From NCBI GenBank assembly GCA_934162205.1, contig CAKPIA010000004.1:1-64000 (forward strand): a stretch of DNA of 64,000 bases, written 5' to 3'. The notes beneath the pieces were generated by a model. The model was not told the origin of the DNA. It was given only the letters and a program-made list of their open reading frames with translations, and ran no database searches. The translations under genes and the position numbers were made by a program. Positions 60,254 through 64,000 of the stretch are shown here, piece by piece. This DNA is from an uncultured Clostridia bacterium (lineage in GTDB: Bacteria > Bacillota > Clostridia > TANB77 > CAG-508). Every line of letters starts with the position of its first letter. Position 1 is the first letter of the stretch.

Positions 60254-61759
60254 TTGAAATCTTATTGGATTGATACATCAGAAGATTTGAAAGAACTATC
60301 TTCTCTAACCGAAAATATATCAGCTGATATATGTGTAATTGGTGCTGGAATATTTGGACTAACTACAGCTTATTACTTAACAAGAAAAGGATTTAATGTT
60401 GTTATTATTGATAAAAATAATATTGGTGAAAAAGCAAGTGGATATACAACTGCAAAAATTACAAGCCAACACGGATTAATTTATAACTATTTAATTGAAT
60501 CTTTTGGAATTGATTTTGCAAAAAAATACTTAAATGCAAACCAAGAGGCAATAAATAATATTAAATCAATAATAGATACAGAAAACATAGATTGTGACTT
60601 TGAGTATCAAGATAATTTTATATATACAAATACTTCAGTTGAATTACCAAAAATAGAAAAAGAAATAACTGCTGTTAATTCTTTAAACTTTAATGCACAA
60701 TTTGTATCAAATATTGAATTACCAATAAAAAATTTAGGAGCTATAAAATTTCCTAATCAAGCTCAATTTAATCCAAGAAAATATATGTTAGGATTAGCTA
60801 AATGTATATTGAAAAATAAAGGAAAAATATTTATTAATACAACTGCTACAAATGTAAAACAAGATGGAAATAGTTATATTGTTTATGCAAATAGAAATAA
60901 AATACTATCTAAATATGTAGTTTTAGCAAGTCATTACCCTTTTATAAATATTCCTGGATTTTATTTTACAAAAATGTATCAAGATACCTCTTATGTAATA
61001 GGTGTAAAAACAAATTCTAAACTTTTTAATGGAATGTACATTAATGCTGAAAATCCTACATTCTCATTTAGAACAGCACAATATAATAATGATAAAATTT
61101 TATTATTTGGAGGAGTTTGCCACAAAACTGGACAGGGTGCTAATATGCAATCAACATATGATATTTTGGAAAAAGAAATCAAAAAAATTTATCCAAACAG
61201 TCATATTCTTTATAAATGGAATACAAGAGACTGTATAACATTAGACAAAATTGCATATATTGGCCATTTTTCCAATTTAATGCCAAACATTTTTATCGGT
61301 ACAGGTTTTAATAAATGGGGTATGACTACTTCAAATGTTGCTGCAAATATTATTTGTGATTTAATTACCAATAATAAAAATAAATATAAAGATATTTTTT
61401 CTTCAACTAGAATGAGTCCAATAAAAAATAGATGGGAAATGAAAAATATTTTAAAGGAAAGTTCTTATTCATTATTAATAAATAAATTAAAAATCGCACC
61501 AGATAAATTAAATGAAATAAAAAATAATTCAGGAGGAATTATTGATATAAATGGTTCTAAAATTGGAATATATAAAGACATTAACGGGAAAATTTTTGCT
61601 GTTAAACCTATGTGCACTCATTTAGGTTGTTTACTTTCTTGGAATGATTTAGATAAAACTTGGGATTGTCCATGCCATGGATCTAGATTTAATTATGATG
61701 GAAAAAATCTGTATGACCCCGCATTTAAGAATTTGGAGATTTTTGATATAAATTCTTGA
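60254..61759 (+). CDS. FAD-dependent oxidoreductase with C-terminal Rieske domain
   Basis: 501 residues. N-terminal FAD motif VIGAGIFGLTTAYYLTRKG near residue 29 (DAO family), middle domain similar to glycine oxidase-like enzymes, and a C-terminal Rieske [2Fe-2S] domain with ligands C454, H456, C472, H475 (CTHLGC, CPCHG). C459 and C474 may form the usual disulfide. Matches a known family of paired DAO-Rieske proteins in Bacillota; substrate unknown. TTG start after AAGGAGGTTTTTATA. It ends with TGA, which shows that UGA is a stop here. Confidence 0.9.
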   Translation: MKSYWIDTSEDLKELSSLTENISADICVIGAGIFGLTTAYYLTRKGFNVVIIDKNNIGEKASGYTTAKITSQHGLIYNYLIESFGIDFAKKYLNANQEAINNIKSIIDTENIDCDFEYQDNFIYTNTSVELPKIEKEITAVNSLNFNAQFVSNIELPIKNLGAIKFPNQAQFNPRKYMLGLAKCILKNKGKIFINTTATNVKQDGNSYIVYANRNKILSKYVVLASHYPFINIPGFYFTKMYQDTSYVIGVKTNSKLFNGMYINAENPTFSFRTAQYNNDKILLFGGVCHKTGQGANMQSTYDILEKEIKKIYPNSHILYKWNTRDCITLDKIAYIGHFSNLMPNIFIGTGFNKWGMTTSNVAANIICDLITNNKNKYKDIFSSTRMSPIKNRWEMKNILKESSYSLLINKLKIAPDKLNEIKNNSGGIIDINGSKIGIYKDINGKIFAVKPMCTHLGCLLSWNDLDKTWDCPCHGSRFNYDGKNLYDPAFKNLEIFDINS

Positions 61760-61771
61760 AATTTATGTTTT

Positions 61772-61806
61772 TTTATTGACTTATATTTCTCTTTTTGCTA
61801 CAATAC
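61772..61806 (+). promoter_or_regulatory. Promoter upstream of the 61-residue gene
   Basis: TTGACT, 17-base spacer, TACAAT (about 61777-61805). It is about 200 bases before the ATG, leaving a long leader. Confidence 0.6.
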
Positions 61807-61847
61807 CAGTATAAATCATATATTTATATGTTTTATTTTTTGTTTAT

Positions 61848-61885
61848 TGAACTAGATTCCTTCTTAACTGGCTATCTAGTTCTTT
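61848..61885 (+). other. Leader hairpin with T-rich tail (attenuator or small RNA end)
   Basis: Perfect 9-bp stem GAACTAGAT / ATCTAGTTC, 16-base loop, then TTTTATTTTGT, between the promoter and the 61-residue gene. It looks like a Rho-independent terminator inside a leader. Confidence 0.5.
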
Positions 61886-62003
61886 TATTTTGTATTATTT
61901 TTTAAATTTTTCATATATGAAAGATATTTTTTTATATAATTTATATCATACTTTTTTTATTTTCTTATATAATATTACATCATTACTTAAGGAGGGAAAA
62001 AGT

Positions 62004-62189
62004 ATGTTTACAACAAAGGACAAGACAAAAGTACAAGAGCTTATTAAACAAAAGGGGGGATTTAAAAACTTTATAAAATATTATGGTTCTAATGATGTTA
62101 CTATCGAAGAAAAGGAATCATTAGAACATATTTTATTTTTTAATGGTGAATTCTCCTTATTAGCAGCTCTTTATTACGCATCCGAATAA
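62004..62189 (+). CDS. Small protein, 61 residues, unknown
   Basis: ATG 62004 follows AAGGAGGGAAAAAGT. Starts MFTTKDKTKVQELIKQKGGF and ends FSLLAALYYASE; mixed charge and helical, no signal peptide. No family recognised. It has its own promoter, a leader hairpin and a terminator, so it is probably a highly expressed unit under attenuation control. Confidence 0.6.
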   Translation: MFTTKDKTKVQELIKQKGGFKNFIKYYGSNDVTIEEKESLEHILFFNGEFSLLAALYYASE

Positions 62190-62207
62190 TTTTTCCTGTC
62201 AATTCTA

Positions 62208-62233
62208 AAGGACCTTGTGTACAAGGTCTTTTT
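62208..62233 (+). terminator. Terminator after the 61-residue gene
   Basis: GACCTTG TGTA CAAGGTC stem followed by TTTTTATTTTT. Confidence 0.88.
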
Positions 62234-62312
62234 ATTTTTGAATTTATTAATTTTTAAATTCAAAAAATTATATAAAACCTTTATTTATATATGAAAAGAT
62301 TATAATCTTATA

Positions 62313-63755
62313 TCATCTTATCTTTCTACAATAATTTAAACATATCCAACCTGATTTGGTTAATCCCCAATTACTACTTGTTCTGATTACTGTACATATA
62401 ACACCTTTTCTATAACCGTTATATTGTCCCCCTAATCTTCTATTTTGTAATCTTGCATTTTCAGATAATTGTCTATAATTTTTTCTCGAATATTTTGTAC
62501 TAGACCCATTTCTCACATTTATATTTGTTATTACTTTATATTTACCTATACTATAGTTATTATATTGTCCTTCAACATAATTTTTTGATTTTGATACATA
62601 ATTATTTGTTAAATAATTACTTGAAACCCATTCATTGTTTCCTATTTTACTCCAATCTCCCATAGTTTCAATAACAGTCACTTCTGTTCCTTTTGTAAGA
62701 CTACTAACAATTGTCCCGTTTGGTTCAGTTCTTACATTTAAATTTTTACTCTTTGTGTTTACATACATTTTATATGTTTTATTATTATCACTATTATTAT
62801 TTTCTAAATTTCCTTCATCATTTGAAAACACCCAAAAATGTTTATAATTAGAATATCTTTTAAAATTCTCTTCTGTTAAATATTCACTATTTCCATCAAC
62901 TGTTACATTTGCATTTTTACGACTAGCTGTATTGAATTTTCCTTTATATAAATATGAGTCATATACTCTTATAATTCTATTGCTATTTGAAACCAGCATT
63001 ATATAATGACCTCCTGTTGTAAATAATCCGCTTCCTACTGAACATGCTATATAATACTTACTTGTTCCCGAATTATTTTTTTGTTTCAAATACTCCATTG
63101 CTTTATCAAAAGAATTTATACTATAAAATTCTGAAAACTTAAAATAGTCAGCTACAAAAGAATAAAAACTCCAAGCTGTTCCACTATTTGCTGTTCTATA
63201 TCCATTGTCTACACTTAATCTTGCCATTGTAGTAGGTAATATTGCACCTTTTGCACTTGAAATAATCATTGCAGCAGTTGTTGGTCCACAGGCACTAGTT
63301 TTCATTGTTTGAGCTCTATTATTTATACTAGAATACATTATATTAGCCCATCTACTATCTGCTTGATTATAATATGTTAATCCTTGATATTTACCTAATA
63401 AAGATAAACCTTCGCCTGTATGATCTCCATCATAACTTATATTTTCTTGATCAACTATTGCATCTGTTTCTAGTGCTTCATTATCTGTTATATTTTTCTC
63501 TTCTTGTTCTGAACCTTCTATCTCTTCAGTAGTAGATAATTTTTCATTTCTATTTACTATTTCTTTTGTTTGATCAGATAATTTTTTTGTTTCTTCTGAT
63601 ATTATAATTTCATTTTCAACTTTATTACTAATTTTTCTTTGTAATTCATCTATTTCGTTTTGCATTTTTATATTTTTTACATATAATTTATAAATACAAA
63701 CATTCATTATTGAAAAAAGAATAATTATTAACACTACTAATATTTTCTTTTTCAT
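62313..63755 (-). CDS. C39-like cysteine peptidase with SH3 domains, membrane-anchored
   Basis: 480 residues. N-terminal membrane segment (4-24) then a coiled acidic stalk (30-110). Catalytic domain (about 125-310) has SACGPTTAAMIISSA with the nucleophile Cys near residue 156, GGHYIMLVSN with His near 246, and VYDSYL (Asp), the papain-like C39_2 pattern. Two SH3b-like domains follow: NLNVRTEPNGTIVSSLTKGTEV and a second from INVRNGSSTKYS. Outside the cell, probably cell-wall related. The C-terminal repeat is Arg/Tyr-rich. ATG follows GGAGAGATATTAAT. Confidence 0.85.
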   Translation of the reverse strand: MKKKILVVLIIILFSIMNVCIYKLYVKNIKMQNEIDELQRKISNKVENEIIISEETKKLSDQTKEIVNRNEKLSTTEEIEGSEQEEKNITDNEALETDAIVDQENISYDGDHTGEGLSLLGKYQGLTYYNQADSRWANIMYSSINNRAQTMKTSACGPTTAAMIISSAKGAILPTTMARLSVDNGYRTANSGTAWSFYSFVADYFKFSEFYSINSFDKAMEYLKQKNNSGTSKYYIACSVGSGLFTTGGHYIMLVSNSNRIIRVYDSYLYKGKFNTASRKNANVTVDGNSEYLTEENFKRYSNYKHFWVFSNDEGNLENNNSDNNKTYKMYVNTKSKNLNVRTEPNGTIVSSLTKGTEVTVIETMGDWSKIGNNEWVSSNYLTNNYVSKSKNYVEGQYNNYSIGKYKVITNINVRNGSSTKYSRKNYRQLSENARLQNRRLGGQYNGYRKGVICTVIRTSSNWGLTKSGWICLNYCRKIR

Positions 63756-63956
63756 ATTAATATCTCTCCTATTATTATTGTCTTTATATATTATATGTTT
63801 TGTTTTTTATTATGTTTATTTTTTAGTCAAACTATTTATACAATTTTCTATTGATGGAAAATCTTTAAATATGGTAAAGTCGAGATACTCTAACCAAATG
63901 TTTTTTATTTATCAAATACTTTAAAGTGGTATTAGAATAGCTATATAAACACAAAA

Positions 63957-63985
63957 TTTACAAATCTGGAAAAAAATGTTATACT
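63957..63985 (+). promoter_or_regulatory. Promoter at the right edge for a gene beyond the window
   Basis: TTTACA (63957-63962), 17-base spacer, TATACT (63980-63985), reading out of the window. The gap 63756-63956 holds no gene that I can see. Confidence 0.6.
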
Positions 63986-64000
63986 ATTACGCAAATGTAG

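Overview
The window is very AT-rich, with mostly AGA arginine codons and strong AGGAGG-type ribosome binding sites. It looks like a chromosomal segment of an anaerobic clostridial Bacillota, probably a gut organism. Markers are a SCIFF-type six-cysteine peptide, an OLE RNA with its OapA membrane protein, DUF4173, DUF5711, YkvI and CmpB family membrane proteins, and a dprA-topA-trmFO neighbourhood.

Layout. 1-17 kb is mostly core: start of rpsL, a collagen-like coiled-coil protein, trmFO, a SNF2 helicase, topA, an SDR, dgt, yraN-dprA-comM, a SCIFF-like peptide, DUF4173 and a Fic/antitoxin pair. 17.3-18.8 kb holds a zinc-ribbon-like protein, peptide deformylase and a short Cu/Zn-SOD-like gene. 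19.2-39.5 kb is an accessory island: a Hachiman-type hamA-hamB pair, a small integrative element (primase-like protein, DUF927 ATPase, Xis, repressor, integrase), a Panacea protein with a membrane partner, a LlaJI-like restriction-modification locus (divergent mcrBC-like genes and two C5 methyltransferases) and a set of small enzymes. Degenerate initiator-tRNA 3' halves with their terminators lie just outside both island ends, and a near-identical 19-bp direct repeat lies just inside. 39.7-64 kb is mostly core: NUDIX, TetR-YhgE, OLE RNA-oapA, a nucleotide kinase, tRNA-fMet, comEA, a D-Ala-D-Ala carboxypeptidase, an rsfS-LCP-cvpA-DUF5711-ykvI run, a Gld-type ABC transporter, a GDT1-type transporter, tRNA-Arg(UCU), an M18 aminopeptidase, an FAD/Rieske oxidoreductase and a C39-like peptidase with SH3 domains.

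The most unusual signal is a repeated +1 frame break at CGG. By eye I find only six CGG triplets in frame in plausible coding sequence. Four sit exactly where an otherwise intact conserved gene must move forward by one base: twice in comM, once in the SOD-like gene and once in the second C5 methyltransferase. In each, skipping the C restores a conserved glycine codon (GGA or GGT). The codon before CGG varies (CCT, CCT, TGT, GAA). This suggests that CGG is unassigned or very poorly decoded here and is passed by +1 frameshifting or C-GGN quadruplet reading. Separately, fic has an in-frame TGA at a conserved glycine and the SCIFF-like peptide has an in-frame TAG near its start; these may be ordinary lesions.
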